DNA of 64,000 nt from an uncultured Clostridia bacterium (GCA_947623585.1 CANQHA010000002.1:169566-233565), one strand, 5' to 3'. Positions 17,340-26,622 are shown, numbered from the stretch's first letter. Numbers and translations are program-made. Notes: generated by a model from the sequence alone, not told the origin.

Positions 17340-17574
17340 AAAAAGGTATTCAATCATTCCATCTGACGATAGAATGATTTCATGCTATCGTTTATCACCC
17401 CACCCCCGCAGTACGTTTGACGAATAGGGACAAATGCGAACGCCCCCTCCCCTTAAAAGGGGAGGGGGCGGCTCAGTTGCTCAAACCCGCAGGCACAGTA
17501 GCGGGGGTGGGGTGATGAGCGATAGCATTCGCTAAAATTCCGCCCCGAGGCGGGATTTTGCGAATACCTTTTTA
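17340..17574 (-). repeat. Structured intergenic repeat, copy C
   Basis: Bounded by AAAAAGGTATTC and GAATACCTTTTT. The left arm is the same hairpin as copy B (AATCATTC/GAATGATT). The right arm (GCTAAAATTCCGCC...GGCGGGATTTTGC) is the left arm of copy A in inverse orientation. The central hairpin is CGCCCCCTCCCCTT against AAGGGGAGGGGGCG. Together with the module at 17185-17339 it fills most of the gap 17110-17844; the rest, 17575-17844, holds only the permease leader. Confidence 0.8.
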
Positions 17575-17844
17575 CAGGTCACCTCGTCTCCCTCCAACCG
17601 CATGAACTCCCGCACTCCGCCACCTCACAATATGCCCTTCCTCTTTCCTCAAAAAATAACCCCTCTTCGTCAAAATATTCAGTTTTCGGGGTTGATTTTT
17701 GTTGACAAAAAATTATCACAAGATGTTGACATTTTTCGGAAATAGGAGTACCATATACATATGCTTTTATTTTAGGGGAATTTTCCCGAAAAGCAAAAAT
17801 GCGGATTTGATTCACGCTCCGCGCAAAAGAAAGGATTGACAAAA

Positions 17845-19284
17845 ATGGAAAAAGTTTTCAAGCTCAAAGAAAACGGCACCAATGTGAGAACCGAAATCGT
17901 TGCGGGCTTGACCACCTTCATGACGATGGCTTACATCATCGCCCTGAACCCGAACCTCATTGTCGGTTTCGGTCAGGGAGCCTTCGGCGGCTTCGGTGAA
18001 GACGGTACCGCGGCGTGGAACGGCGTCTTTATGGCGACCTGTCTTGCGTCTGCCATTGCCATGTTCTGCATGGCGTTTTTGGCAAACAAGCCCTTTGCGC
18101 TTGCCCCGGGTATGGGTCTCAACTCATACTTCGCGGTCGTTATCGCTCAGATAGCGGGCGCGGCCGGCTGCACATATCTTGCCGGTCTTCAGGCAGGTCT
18201 GTGCATCATTCTCATTGAGGGCATAGTTTTCCTTCTGCTCTCCGTTTTCAACATCAGGCAGAAGATCGTTGAGGCGATCCCGCTCGGAATTCGTCTCGGC
18301 ATCGGCCCGGGCATAGGTCTCATGCTCATGAACATCGGCTTCGGCTCGAACGCCGGCGTCGGCGCCGCAAGCGAGAACTACGTCATGCGCGACTTCTTCG
18401 GCGCGCTTGCCGCAAGGTCTGCAAAAGAAGCTCTCGGCGAATATTGGTCCACTATGGTGCTCACCGTTGTGACGATGTTCATCGGCCTCTTTGCTATAAT
18501 CATTCTTGCGCATTATAAAGTAAAGGGCGCAGTCCTCATCGGTATGCTTGCCGCTTCCGTAATCAACTGGATAGGTCAGTTTATCCTCGGCACCAACCCG
18601 TTCGCCTCTTTGGCGACCGCAAGCTGGCTGCCTCCGTTCGGCGACATGGCAAAGACCACCCTCTTCAAGTTTGACTTTGCCACCCTCTTCTCGATCGGTT
18701 GGGGAACGGTCGTCGTTCTCATCATCACCTTCTGCATCATCGATATGTTCGACACCATCGGCACCGTTATCGCGACTGCGAACCGCGCCAACATGGTTGA
18801 CAAGGACGGCAATATGCCTCAGATGCGTGAGACCCTTCTTTCCGACGCTGTCGGTACTGTTGTCGGCGCCTGCACCGGTACCTCTACCGTCACCACCTTC
18901 GTCGAGTCTGCTTCCGGCGTTGAGGCGGGCGGCCGCACCGGTCTTACCGCTCTTACCACCGGCATTCTCTTCCTTGCCTGCATGTTCATCAGCCCGATCG
19001 CCGCAATAATCCCCGCCGCAGCGACCTCCGCCGCTCTTATCTATGTCGGAATCCTTATGCTCAGCGGTCTCAAGAATATCGACCTTTCGGACATTGCCAT
19101 TTCCGCTCCTGTTTTCATCATGCTGCTTGCAATGCCCATCTCCGGTTCTATCGGCCACGGCATCGGTCTCGGTCTTATCACTTACACCGTCATCAAGCTC
19201 TGCACCGGAAAGATCAAGGAGGTTTCCTGGCTTACCATGGTCATCTCGCTTATCTTCCTGCTCAAGTTCTTCATCGTTGCATAA
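17845..19284 (+). CDS. NCS2 family purine permease (AzgA/PbuG type)
   Basis: A membrane permease of about 479 residues for hypoxanthine/guanine or adenine, using proton symport in the family. It has 12-14 membrane segments. Family landmarks are TEIVAGLTTFMTMAYI near the N-terminus, LAPGMGLNSYFA, GIRLGIGPGIGLMLMNIG, FCIIDMFDTIGTV and GTSTVTTFVESASGVEAGGRTGL, the last close to the canonical substrate-binding loop. I start at the ATG 17845 (GAAAGGA ten bases upstream) rather than 17836. A TTGACA at 17724-17729 probably belongs to its promoter but no clean -10 follows. No purine riboswitch core is visible in the leader. Codon use is more Thr/Ala ACC/GCC biased than its neighbours, suggesting high expression. 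Confidence 0.92.
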   Translation: MEKVFKLKENGTNVRTEIVAGLTTFMTMAYIIALNPNLIVGFGQGAFGGFGEDGTAAWNGVFMATCLASAIAMFCMAFLANKPFALAPGMGLNSYFAVVIAQIAGAAGCTYLAGLQAGLCIILIEGIVFLLLSVFNIRQKIVEAIPLGIRLGIGPGIGLMLMNIGFGSNAGVGAASENYVMRDFFGALAARSAKEALGEYWSTMVLTVVTMFIGLFAIIILAHYKVKGAVLIGMLAASVINWIGQFILGTNPFASLATASWLPPFGDMAKTTLFKFDFATLFSIGWGTVVVLIITFCIIDMFDTIGTVIATANRANMVDKDGNMPQMRETLLSDAVGTVVGACTGTSTVTTFVESASGVEAGGRTGLTALTTGILFLACMFISPIAAIIPAAATSAALIYVGILMLSGLKNIDLSDIAISAPVFIMLLAMPISGSIGHGIGLGLITYTVIKLCTGKIKEVSWLTMVISLIFLLKFFIVA

Positions 19285-19312
19285 TACATAAGGACTTAAA
19301 ACTGCATGACTT

Positions 19313-19347
19313 AACGCTCCGGACGAAAAATCGCCGGAGCGTTTTTT
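19313..19347 (+). terminator. Terminator of the purine permease gene
   Basis: ACGCTCCGG and CCGGAGCGT arms around ACGAAAAATCG, followed by TTTTTT. Confidence 0.9.
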
Positions 19348-19417
19348 ATTTCCGCTCGGGCGATTTTTTATTATTAAATTTTTCGGGAAAAGCGCCGCTC
19401 AAAAAAGCCGGCTTCTT

Positions 19418-20068
19418 TCAGGGCTTGATATTTTCGCCGAAAACCTTTTCGACCGCTTCAAAAAGCTCCGCCGGAGAGGAAATTTTCGGGGTGCCCTCAG
19501 GCGCGTTGCCATAGCCGTACGCCGCGTGTATAAATTTCACGCCCGCCTCCGCCGACGAGTTGAAATCGCCCATGGTGTCGCCGACATATACTGCGTCGTC
19601 GAGGTTATTTCTTTCGACCACCAGCTTAATATTGCCGCTTTTCGGAAGCCCGGTGCCGCCCCAGCACTCCTTGTCAGAGAAATATTTTCCAAGGCCGGTA
19701 GATTCGTAAAACGCCTCGATATAGCCCGACTGACAGTTTGAAACGCAGGCCAAAAAATACCCCTTTCGGCTGAGCGCGGAAAGCGCGGTTTCAAGCCCGC
19801 CGTAAACTTTTCCGCTGTGAGTTCTGAGATATTCGTTCTCCTCGTCGATGCAGGCGGTCATAATGTCAACGGCGTGCGCGGGGTCTATCTCGTCGAAATA
19901 TATGTGAGCTATCTCGACCATGGTTTTTCCCATAACCGCTCTTACGTCGGCGGTGGTGACGCGAAGCGGAATCCCCGCCTTTTTCAGCGCAAGATCATAT
20001 GCCTCGGCGACCTCTTTCGACGAATCCCACATGGTTCCGTCAAGGTCAAAAATTATTCCTTTTTTCAC
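19418..20068 (-). CDS. HAD-family phosphatase
   Basis: A 216-residue subfamily-I HAD hydrolase: IIFDLDGTMWDSS near the start (Asp nucleophile), LACVSNCQSGYIEAF (motif II), a Lys in GLPKSGNI (motif III), and VYVGDTMGDFNSS (motif IV). The CWGGTG segment before motif III is unusual. The ORF track begins 31 codons upstream; the GTG at 20068 follows AAGGAGCACAAA and places the nucleophile near residue 8, as usual. Its substrate is unknown. The promoter is divergent from the thioesterase gene. Confidence 0.85.
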   Translation of the reverse strand: MKKGIIFDLDGTMWDSSKEVAEAYDLALKKAGIPLRVTTADVRAVMGKTMVEIAHIYFDEIDPAHAVDIMTACIDEENEYLRTHSGKVYGGLETALSALSRKGYFLACVSNCQSGYIEAFYESTGLGKYFSDKECWGGTGLPKSGNIKLVVERNNLDDAVYVGDTMGDFNSSAEAGVKFIHAAYGYGNAPEGTPKISSPAELFEAVEKVFGENIKP

Positions 20069-20098
20069 TTTGTGCTCCTTAAACGTTATTTCAACGGT

Positions 20099-20127
20099 AT
20101 TATAATACTTTCGCGCCGCGATTGCAA
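20099..20127 (-). promoter_or_regulatory. Promoter of the HAD phosphatase gene
   Basis: Minus strand TTGCAA, 17 bases, TATAAT. Confidence 0.75.
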
Positions 20128-20145
20128 GTGGTTCAAAAAGCGCGC

Positions 20146-20174
20146 TTGAAATTTTCGGCAAGAGGTATTATAAT
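20146..20174 (+). promoter_or_regulatory. Promoter of the thioesterase gene
   Basis: TTGAAA, 17 bases, TATAAT; 27 bases upstream of the start codon. It is back to back with the minus-strand promoter at 20099-20127. Confidence 0.78.
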
Positions 20175-20201
20175 AAAACAAAACCCCGCAAGGAGGCCGC
20201 T

Positions 20202-20618
20202 ATGAACGCATATCGCAGAAAAATACAGTATTACGAGACCGATAAAATGGGCGTTACCCACCACTCGAATTATATACGCTTCATGGAGGAAGCCCGCGTT
20301 GACTTTCTTTCGCAGATAGGCTGGGACTATGACCGCCTTGAAAGCATGGGGATAATTTCGCCGGTAACCGCGGTCGATTGCCGTTTCAGGTCTCCGACGA
20401 CCTTTGCCGACGAAATAGTTATCGAGGTGACGGTCGAGGAGATAAAGGGCGCCCGCCTGAAAATAGGGTATATAATGAAAAAGCCCGACGGTTCGGTCGT
20501 CTGCAAAGCCGCCTCTGAGCACTGCTTCGCGACCCCCGACGGCCATTTGATCCGCCTCGCACGGGAGTACCCCGAGTTTTATAAAGCGCTTGAGGGGTTT
20601 TGCGAGAAAGGGGAGTGA
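20202..20618 (+). CDS. Acyl-CoA thioesterase, YbgC/4-hydroxybenzoyl-CoA type
   Basis: A 138-residue single hot-dog-fold thioesterase. The active-site signature IQYYETDKMGVTHHSNYIRF with the catalytic Asp is at residues 8-27, followed by MEEARVDFL. It hydrolyses acyl-CoA or acyl-ACP thioesters in the cytosol; chain length preference is unknown. The ATG follows AAGGAGGCCGCT. It is monocistronic, ending at the repeat-filled gap 20619-20979. Confidence 0.9.
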   Translation: MNAYRRKIQYYETDKMGVTHHSNYIRFMEEARVDFLSQIGWDYDRLESMGIISPVTAVDCRFRSPTTFADEIVIEVTVEEIKGARLKIGYIMKKPDGSVVCKAASEHCFATPDGHLIRLAREYPEFYKALEGFCEKGE

Positions 20619-20687
20619 GGGGTTACCGACAAATGCGGTGATAAAGCGGCAAATCGCAAGTTTGCGCCGGCGGCGCAGGAGCGGGGT

Positions 20688-20909
20688 AAAAAGGTATCCA
20701 TATTTTCCTCTGCCGGAAAATATGGATACTATCGTTTATCACCCCACCCCCGCCTTACTACCAGCGGAACGGTTAAATTAGTAAGGCCCCCGCCCCTCGA
20801 GGGGCGGGGGCTTCGATGTTTTTCCTGCCCGCAGGCAACACGCTGGGGGTGGGGTGACTTCCGATAGCATTCTTCTTACCCGCGTGAGCGGGGAAGATGA
20901 ATACCTTTT
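20688..20909 (+). repeat. Structured intergenic repeat, copy D
   Basis: Bounded by AAAAAGGTATCC and GAATACCTTTTC. The left arm is CCATATTTTCC against GGAAAATATGG. The inner stem is CACCCCACCCCC with its complement, and the centre is the same palindrome as copies A and B. The right arm is ATTCTTCTTACCCGC...GCGGGGAAGATGAAT. The left interior (CTTACTACCAGCGGAACGG) is the right interior of copy E inverted. Confidence 0.8.
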
Positions 20910-20979
20910 CCCCGCTCAGCAGAAGCCTCTGCCAACCGCTTGTATAAAGCTCCTACCCAAATCCCACTCTTCTTCCGTC

Positions 20980-22005
20980 TCACCCTATGTTGCCGATGCT
21001 CTTTGCCCATGCCTCGGCGGTGTCGTTGGCGAGATTAGACATATCGAACACATCGGTCATCGCCTCGTCGGCATAAAGCTCATATATCGTATCGGCAGCA
21101 ATGACCCCGACGAACGCGTCGTGGACGACATTGAAGGTCTGGGTCTCGGTATAGTCGCCGTCAACGATGTGAACGGTGAACTCGCAGATGTCGCCCTCGG
21201 TGAGGGTCTTGTCGGTGTCAAGGTCGAGCTTTCTCTCGTCGCCGTATCTGACCGAATAAGCGTCAACCGACATGACCGGCGCCTGATCCATTCCGTATAC
21301 GGTCTCGGGGTCGATAATCGCACCCTCGGTGACAAGATATCTCGTGACCTCCTTATAGACTATCCTGCCGCTGTCGTCGAGATAATACATCGAGCGTTTA
21401 TAATCCTGACCGTAGCTTTCGTCATAGCTGAATGTCACAACGACCGTCACGTCGTCCTGAGCGTCGGCGGAAACGATCTGCTCGTAAGGGTCGGGATACA
21501 TCATCTCCCAGAACGCGTCCACCTGCGCCTCATAGAAAATTGTGGGGATGACCGTGAGGGATTTTGTATAGCCGATGTAGTTGTCATACTCTGCCGCGAA
21601 GCCGTCGCCCGCAAGGCAGACGGTCTCGGACGTCCCGACCTCGTCGCTTGTGAAGACGAGCTGCACCGCAGGATAGCCGTTGTCGAGGGTGTAGAACTCA
21701 TAGTTATAGGTGCCGTAGACCGAATTGTCGTCGTTATAAAGCGTATAGTCGAGCGCGACGGTGCCGGCGTTATAAACAAGCTCGGCGATGTAATTTTTGT
21801 TTACGATGTCTTCAAGGGTGACGCTCAAAGCCTCGCCGCTTTCGTCGGGAGCAGCCTCGGTCTCGGCGTTTGTCTCTTGATCGTCAACCGCTGCGGTCGC
21901 CTCGCCGCCGGTTACGGTATCGTTTTTCTCAACGGTTTTTACGCAAGCTGCGAGGGACATTGCTAAAACGGCGGCAAGAAGCGCCGCTAAAACTCTCTTC
22001 ATCAT
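20980..22005 (-). CDS. Lipoprotein, function unknown
   Basis: A 341-residue secreted lipoprotein. It has a signal peptide with lipobox SLAAC (Cys at residue 21) and an acidic Thr/Glu linker to about residue 60. Two Tyr/Asp-rich beta domains follow (about 65-210 and 215-341). I do not recognise a family. The ATG pair follows TTAAGGAG. A candidate extended -10 (TGTGGTATAAT) lies on the minus strand at 22053-22058 without a clear -35. It appears monocistronic. Confidence 0.75.
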   Translation of the reverse strand: MMKRVLAALLAAVLAMSLAACVKTVEKNDTVTGGEATAAVDDQETNAETEAAPDESGEALSVTLEDIVNKNYIAELVYNAGTVALDYTLYNDDNSVYGTYNYEFYTLDNGYPAVQLVFTSDEVGTSETVCLAGDGFAAEYDNYIGYTKSLTVIPTIFYEAQVDAFWEMMYPDPYEQIVSADAQDDVTVVVTFSYDESYGQDYKRSMYYLDDSGRIVYKEVTRYLVTEGAIIDPETVYGMDQAPVMSVDAYSVRYGDERKLDLDTDKTLTEGDICEFTVHIVDGDYTETQTFNVVHDAFVGVIAADTIYELYADEAMTDVFDMSNLANDTAEAWAKSIGNIG

Positions 22006-22345
22006 TTGAATTATACTCCTTAAAATAAATATTGCACCATGTCGGCAAGAAGATTATACCACAAAAAGCCCTGCTTGTATACATTTTTCTGCGGCGAAAA
22101 ACCATCGCGCACGACATTGCCGAGCATAAAACGCAGTATTTCGGGCGCTGAGGTTGGCGCACCCGCGTTTTTGCGGGGCAATAGGCAAAGGGGAAACGTA
22201 GCGTAAACACTATGCTTAGGGAACGCCCTCTCTTGCAGGTCTCAACGATGCCAGCACTTTCTGCGGACGGCAAGCAATAACGCTTATTTTTTGAAAAAGG
22301 TTTAATCGAAAACTTTTAATTTTGAGGATACTCTTTCAAAACCCC
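22006..22345. other. Intergenic gap without recognised gene
   Basis: Between the lipoprotein start and the VanY-like gene end. Near 22050 there is the candidate extended -10 of the lipoprotein. The rest (about 22100-22340) shows no convincing ORF, RNA or hairpin. The listed ORF 21929..22273 (-) runs across the lipoprotein promoter and lacks a ribosome site. Confidence 0.5.
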
Positions 22346-23215
22346 TCACACCTCAAACGTTATGACATATCCTCCGGTGTTGTCTTCGGATATCACCGCG
22401 CTTTCAAACTTCTCAGGGACGTTGAGAACGCCCTTTGACTGGCGGCTTATGAGCCATTTTTTGCCGCCCGAGCGGTAAGAGTAAAACTTGCCGTTTTCAA
22501 GCGAGGAAAGATAGCCCTCAAGGGTCATCGAATTTTTCATGATAATCTCGGAGTGCGGCAGCCCGACGTATCTTATATGCCATGGCTCATAGTCGATACC
22601 GGTCTCGTTTTTTCCGAAAAGCGGATAGCGGATTATAAAGCCGTAGTCGCCGCATGAGCGGTTGACCCACTTTCCGGCTTCGCTTTTAATGAAGCCCTCG
22701 CCGGCGAAATATCTGACGTATACGTCGAGGGCGAGCCCCGCCTGATGTTCGCTTGCGCCGACCTTTTGAGCAAGGTCTCCGCCCTCCGCTATTTCCTCGG
22801 CCTGCTCCTCGGCGGTGCGGTATGAGCTTGAAACATAAAGTATCTGATCGAAGCGGCTTATGACCTCGGCGGAAAGCTCGGCAAAAGCAGAATTTGCGCA
22901 GGAATTCAGATAAACTCCGGTGTCCTTATATTCGGCGATGTCGGCGGAAAACCCCTCGGGCAGCAAAAAGTCGGTGTTGATCAGCATCATGGACTGATCG
23001 AATGTCACCCGCGGGTCGGCCTTGAAATCCTCGTCGGAAATTTCGAGCGTTTCGACGGAGCGCTCTTTCAGCTCGGCGGAATCGCCTATATGCGAAATGC
23101 GGTCGAAAAGCGCAAATCTTAACGGGTCGTTTATATAAAGAACCGCTGCCGCCGCAATTATCACTGCCGCGAGAATTATCGCCGTGATGATCGCGGCCTT
23201 TTTCTTAGACGTCAT
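22346..23215 (-). CDS. VanY-type D-alanyl-D-alanine carboxypeptidase
   Basis: A 289-residue membrane-anchored M15B peptidase that removes the terminal D-Ala from peptidoglycan stem peptides. One N-terminal membrane segment (residues 7-28) is followed by the catalytic domain. Motifs are SSYRTAEEQ, the zinc ligands in SEHQAGLALDVY, and EPWHIRYVG. It overlaps the sensor-kinase gene by 11 bases, and with the response regulator forms a three-gene unit that resembles vanRS-vanY. No vanHAX ligase genes are present, so it more likely tunes cell-wall cross-linking than giving glycopeptide resistance. Confidence 0.9.
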   Translation of the reverse strand: MTSKKKAAIITAIILAAVIIAAAAVLYINDPLRFALFDRISHIGDSAELKERSVETLEISDEDFKADPRVTFDQSMMLINTDFLLPEGFSADIAEYKDTGVYLNSCANSAFAELSAEVISRFDQILYVSSSYRTAEEQAEEIAEGGDLAQKVGASEHQAGLALDVYVRYFAGEGFIKSEAGKWVNRSCGDYGFIIRYPLFGKNETGIDYEPWHIRYVGLPHSEIIMKNSMTLEGYLSSLENGKFYSYRSGGKKWLISRQSKGVLNVPEKFESAVISEDNTGGYVITFEV

Positions 23216-25781
23216 TTCGGGTCTCCTCTCCCTGCTCGATGGGCTGAGCGGCCTCGCCCGAAGTTTCTTCGCGCGGGTCGGTTTCTTCGATAATATCCTC
23301 GTCTCCGCACTTTGCGATAGTCAGCTCGACCTTGAAGAGGTCGCCGTCAACGGTAACGCCGAAGCCGACGCCCTGCAAGTCGCAGAGGCTCTTTGCTATC
23401 GAAAGCCCCAAGCCGCTTCCCTCGGTGTTTCGCGAGGAATCTCCGCGAACGAACCGCTCGGCGAGGTCCTCGCCCGAGACCTCGAGCTTGAACTTAGAGA
23501 TGTTTTTGAAGCTGACGTTTATCCAGGGGCCGTTCTCCTCGGCCGAGATATAGACTCTGGTATCGCAAAGCGCGTATTTGCAGATGTTTCCGAGCAGATT
23601 GTCGAGCACCCGCCACATCAGTCTGCCGTCGAGCATTGCCGCCGCAGGCTTCTCGGATATCTTCACCACCGTTTCAAGGCGGCATTTTTCAAATCTTTCG
23701 GAGTATTCCGCGAGGGTCTGAGTGATGAGCAGGTTGACGTCGGTGCGCTCGGCGTTGACTGCGATGTTTCCGCTCGTCGCCTTTGAGACCTCTACAAGGT
23801 CCTCGATCAGCTTTTTCATTCGCTGAGCGTGGCGCTTCAACACCTCGACGTGCTCGCGGGCGCTTTCGGGCTCGATCTCGTCCTTTGAGAGGATATCGAC
23901 ATAGTTTACTATCGAGGTCAGCGGCGTTTTCAGATCGTGCGAGACGTTGGTTATAAGCTCGGTTTTCAGGCGCTCCGACCTCATTCTCTCATCGACGGCC
24001 TTTTTGACACCCTCGCCGACCCCCTCGAGCTCGTCGGCCATTTTTCTCAGGTCTCCGAACAAAAAGTTTCGGTCGATTTTTGCGTTAAGCTCGCCGCTCG
24101 AAATCTTTTTCGCATAGCTTCTCAGCCGCGCAAAGCCCTCGGCCCAGATCATCAAAAAGCAGGTCAGAAGAAAATGTATCGCGCCTAACAGCAAAATCGA
24201 GAAGAAATCGATGCGGCCCAAATCCGAAAGCGCCAAGGCGAAGATCTCCGCCGCGAATATCGCCGCCATTAAAAGAGGTATCTTCCATGTCAGCTTTATC
24301 GAGCAAAACGCGCGCTTTATAAACCTCAGCGCCAAAAGCAGCGCCCTGAAGATCATTCCGACAAAGCAGTATTTCCAGAAGGTTCCGGTCTTTATGCGCG
24401 TCGCAAGGGTCATAAGGGTCAGCGGCACAAAGAAGAACGCCGCAAATATTATCGCCGCTGCCGCCGAGACGGTGAAGATTCTGAGGCCGCCGCGCCAGAT
24501 ATCATAGGTGCAGTAGAGATAGCCCTCGTATAAGAAGTTTGCCGCGACCACGCCCGCCGCGATGAAAAGCTCGAACGGAATTTTATCGAACCATATCGGC
24601 GAGGGCTTATCCGAGCCGCTGCGATGACCGCTTGCGCAGCAAAGCCAGATCAGGATGACGGTAAGGATTATCGCCGAGACCGCGCAGATTATCGGATAAA
24701 AGCGGGAATATTCGGCTATTGCGTCTACGACCTTTGTCGCGGTATAGACCTTGTCGTTGACGGTCGGATTATCAGAAACGCAAAGGGTCACGGCGAGATA
24801 AACGTCGCTCGTCGGGGTGAATTCGCCCTCGAATTTGAGCGCAATGTCAACGAGAGCTATAAGGCTTCCGTCAGGTGCGATAAGCCTTATGCCGTCTTTA
24901 TCCTGCTGAACGACCGTGACGGCAAGACCGTTTTGAGGAGAATCGGCGCGGCTTGATTCGGTCTCCCAATCCGAGCTTACCATCGGGAAATAGTAGCCCG
25001 CGCCGTCGTCGCCTATCGCGTAGTATTCAAGGTTATAGCAATAGATGTCTACCGTTCTCTCAAAAATCTCGTAATCGTCGGTATATTCAAGACCGTCCAA
25101 CTGCACGTTGAAGGTGTTGATGTTGTCGGCGGTCGCTATCTCCCTGAACTCGGAAGTGATGTTGTTGCTGTGCGGGTCGTAGTGAAGAATAGTGCCGTAG
25201 AAGGTGCCGCTGTAAACACCCTCGTCCTCTAAAATCTCCCAAATTCTGTCAATAAAGCCGCCGCGGGCGCTGTCATAGTAATAGGTCTTTTCATAGTGCT
25301 GAGACTTGCTGCTCAGCGTTGTTATCATGCCGTTCGTAAAGCCCATGTCGGACTTATAATATCCCTCGACGTCGCCGCCGTCATAGCCCTCGAGGGTGCT
25401 GAAAATAACGGTGCCGTCCTGAGTTGAAAGGTTGAAGATGTAGTTGCTGTTTTCGGGGAGAAAATCCTTGAGATATTTGTCGGTCTCCTCGCGGTCATAG
25501 ATGAACTTTTTGCCGTCGAAGCGGATTATTCCCTCGTTGACGAGAGAATTTATTTTGCCGAGAAAATTCCGCGAGTTTTCCGAAGCTATTCTTGACGAGA
25601 CGCTTTCGGTGACGTTTTTGAGGAAGGTCTCGTGGCCGTCTTCAAAATAAACGTTGTTCTGAATACATACTATCAAAAGTATCGCGCTCATGAAGAAAAT
25701 GAACATAAACGCCGAAGCCAAAATGACCGCAAGCGCTTTCAGCCCGGCCCGCTCGCTGAGTTTTTTCTTTGAATTGCTCAT
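23205..25781 (-). CDS. Membrane sensor histidine kinase
   Basis: An 858-residue sensor kinase. One N-terminal membrane segment precedes an extracytoplasmic region of about 330 residues, followed by several membrane segments between about 370 and 560. A HAMP-like linker precedes HisKA with the phosphoacceptor His in TNVSHDLKTPLTSIVNYVD. The HATPase_c domain has an N-box (DNLLGNICKYAL) and the glycine-rich GSGLGLSIAKSL. It would phosphorylate the adjacent response regulator in response to an envelope signal. The multi-helix middle region is larger than in VanS. It ends with a short acidic tail that overlaps the VanY-like gene. Confidence 0.92.
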   Translation of the reverse strand: MSNSKKKLSERAGLKALAVILASAFMFIFFMSAILLIVCIQNNVYFEDGHETFLKNVTESVSSRIASENSRNFLGKINSLVNEGIIRFDGKKFIYDREETDKYLKDFLPENSNYIFNLSTQDGTVIFSTLEGYDGGDVEGYYKSDMGFTNGMITTLSSKSQHYEKTYYYDSARGGFIDRIWEILEDEGVYSGTFYGTILHYDPHSNNITSEFREIATADNINTFNVQLDGLEYTDDYEIFERTVDIYCYNLEYYAIGDDGAGYYFPMVSSDWETESSRADSPQNGLAVTVVQQDKDGIRLIAPDGSLIALVDIALKFEGEFTPTSDVYLAVTLCVSDNPTVNDKVYTATKVVDAIAEYSRFYPIICAVSAIILTVILIWLCCASGHRSGSDKPSPIWFDKIPFELFIAAGVVAANFLYEGYLYCTYDIWRGGLRIFTVSAAAAIIFAAFFFVPLTLMTLATRIKTGTFWKYCFVGMIFRALLLALRFIKRAFCSIKLTWKIPLLMAAIFAAEIFALALSDLGRIDFFSILLLGAIHFLLTCFLMIWAEGFARLRSYAKKISSGELNAKIDRNFLFGDLRKMADELEGVGEGVKKAVDERMRSERLKTELITNVSHDLKTPLTSIVNYVDILSKDEIEPESAREHVEVLKRHAQRMKKLIEDLVEVSKATSGNIAVNAERTDVNLLITQTLAEYSERFEKCRLETVVKISEKPAAAMLDGRLMWRVLDNLLGNICKYALCDTRVYISAEENGPWINVSFKNISKFKLEVSGEDLAERFVRGDSSRNTEGSGLGLSIAKSLCDLQGVGFGVTVDGDLFKVELTIAKCGDEDIIEETDPREETSGEAAQPIEQGEETRNDV

Positions 25782-25805
25782 GATAACCTCCGAATCAAAG
25801 GGCGC

Positions 25806-26501
25806 TCAGCCCTCGGTCTTATCGAACTTATAGCCTCTTCCCCAAACTACTTTTATATATCTCGGCTCGGCGGGGTTTATCTCGATCTTCTCGCGAATGT
25901 GACGGATATGCACGGCGATGGCGTTATCGACCCCGACGGGAACGTTGCCCCAGACCTTTCTGTAAATCTCGGAGGGCGAATAGACCACTCCGGCGTTTGA
26001 CATCAAAAAGTGAAGTATCTCGTATTCCTTTGCGGTCAGCTTTATCGGCTCGCCGTCAACAAAAACGGTGCGGTCGGCGTCGTTTATCTCTATCCCGCCG
26101 ATCCTTATCGCGTCTGGAGATTCGGGCAGGCTGCCGAGCATGACGTAGCGCCTGATGTGAGACTTTATTCTCGCCAAAAGCTCGATCGGGTTGAAAGGCT
26201 TGGTGATATAATCGTCCGCCCCGAGATTGAGGCCGACTATTTTATCGACGTCCTCGGATTTTGCCGTAAGAAAGATCACCGGAACGTTGGTGAACGAGCG
26301 AAGCTCGGAAAGGGCGGATATTCCGTCAACCCCGGGCATCATGATGTCCATCAGAACGCAGTGGATCTTTCGGGAACGCAGAATGTCGAGCGCTTCTGCT
26401 CCGTTATATGCTTCATAAAGATTGTAATCCTCACCGCTGAGGTAGATTTTCAGCGCCGAAACGATGTCGCGCTCATCATCGCAGATCAAAATATTGTACA
26501 C
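25806..26501 (-). CDS. OmpR/PhoB-type response regulator
   Basis: A 231-residue response regulator. The receiver domain has the acidic pocket CDDERD, the phospho-Asp in CVLMDIMMPGVDG, and Lys in FLTAKSED. The winged-helix effector shows LTAKEYEILHFLMSNAG and a C-terminal RHIREKIEIN...VWGRGYKF. I choose the GTG at 26501 (GAAGGAG upstream), which places the receiver at the N-terminus, instead of the ORF-track start. It is first in the operon with the kinase and VanY-like protein. TTAAGA repeats upstream of its promoter probably allow autoregulation. Confidence 0.93.
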   Translation of the reverse strand: MYNILICDDERDIVSALKIYLSGEDYNLYEAYNGAEALDILRSRKIHCVLMDIMMPGVDGISALSELRSFTNVPVIFLTAKSEDVDKIVGLNLGADDYITKPFNPIELLARIKSHIRRYVMLGSLPESPDAIRIGGIEINDADRTVFVDGEPIKLTAKEYEILHFLMSNAGVVYSPSEIYRKVWGNVPVGVDNAIAVHIRHIREKIEINPAEPRYIKVVWGRGYKFDKTEG

Positions 26502-26567
26502 AACTTCTTCTCCTTCACAGATTTTGTAAAAACCACTCAGCATCGCACAGCGAAATGCTTTAAGAAT

Positions 26568-26596
26568 ATGATATCATGAAGTTTATTAAGAAACAA
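26568..26596 (-). promoter_or_regulatory. Promoter of the two-component/VanY operon
   Basis: Minus strand TTGTTT, 17 bases, TATCAT with TGA before it (extended -10). Confidence 0.65.
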
Positions 26597-26605
26597 CCCT
26601 CAGAA

Positions 26606-26622
26606 TCTTAAAAAATTCTTAA
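26606..26622 (-). promoter_or_regulatory. Candidate response-regulator binding site
   Basis: Two TTAAGA hexamers spaced 11 bases apart (minus strand) end ten bases upstream of the -35. An 11-base direct repeat is the usual layout for OmpR/PhoB-family dimers, and the first gene downstream encodes such a regulator. Confidence 0.55.

Noticed and set aside
17575-17844. Purine riboswitch upstream of the NCS2 permease
   Set aside because: The leader lacks the conserved purine-aptamer core (TATA...ATATGG with paired loops). Only a TTGACA box and a short GGGAA/TTCCC hairpin are visible.
18124-19158. 344-codon antisense ORF opposite the purine permease
   Set aside because: Shadow of a highly biased coding sequence; Asp/Gly/His-rich without domain resemblance.
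22346-26501. Glycopeptide-resistance operon
   Set aside because: Only regulator, sensor and VanY-like genes are present; no D-Ala-D-Lac/Ser ligase, VanH or VanX genes occur in the window.
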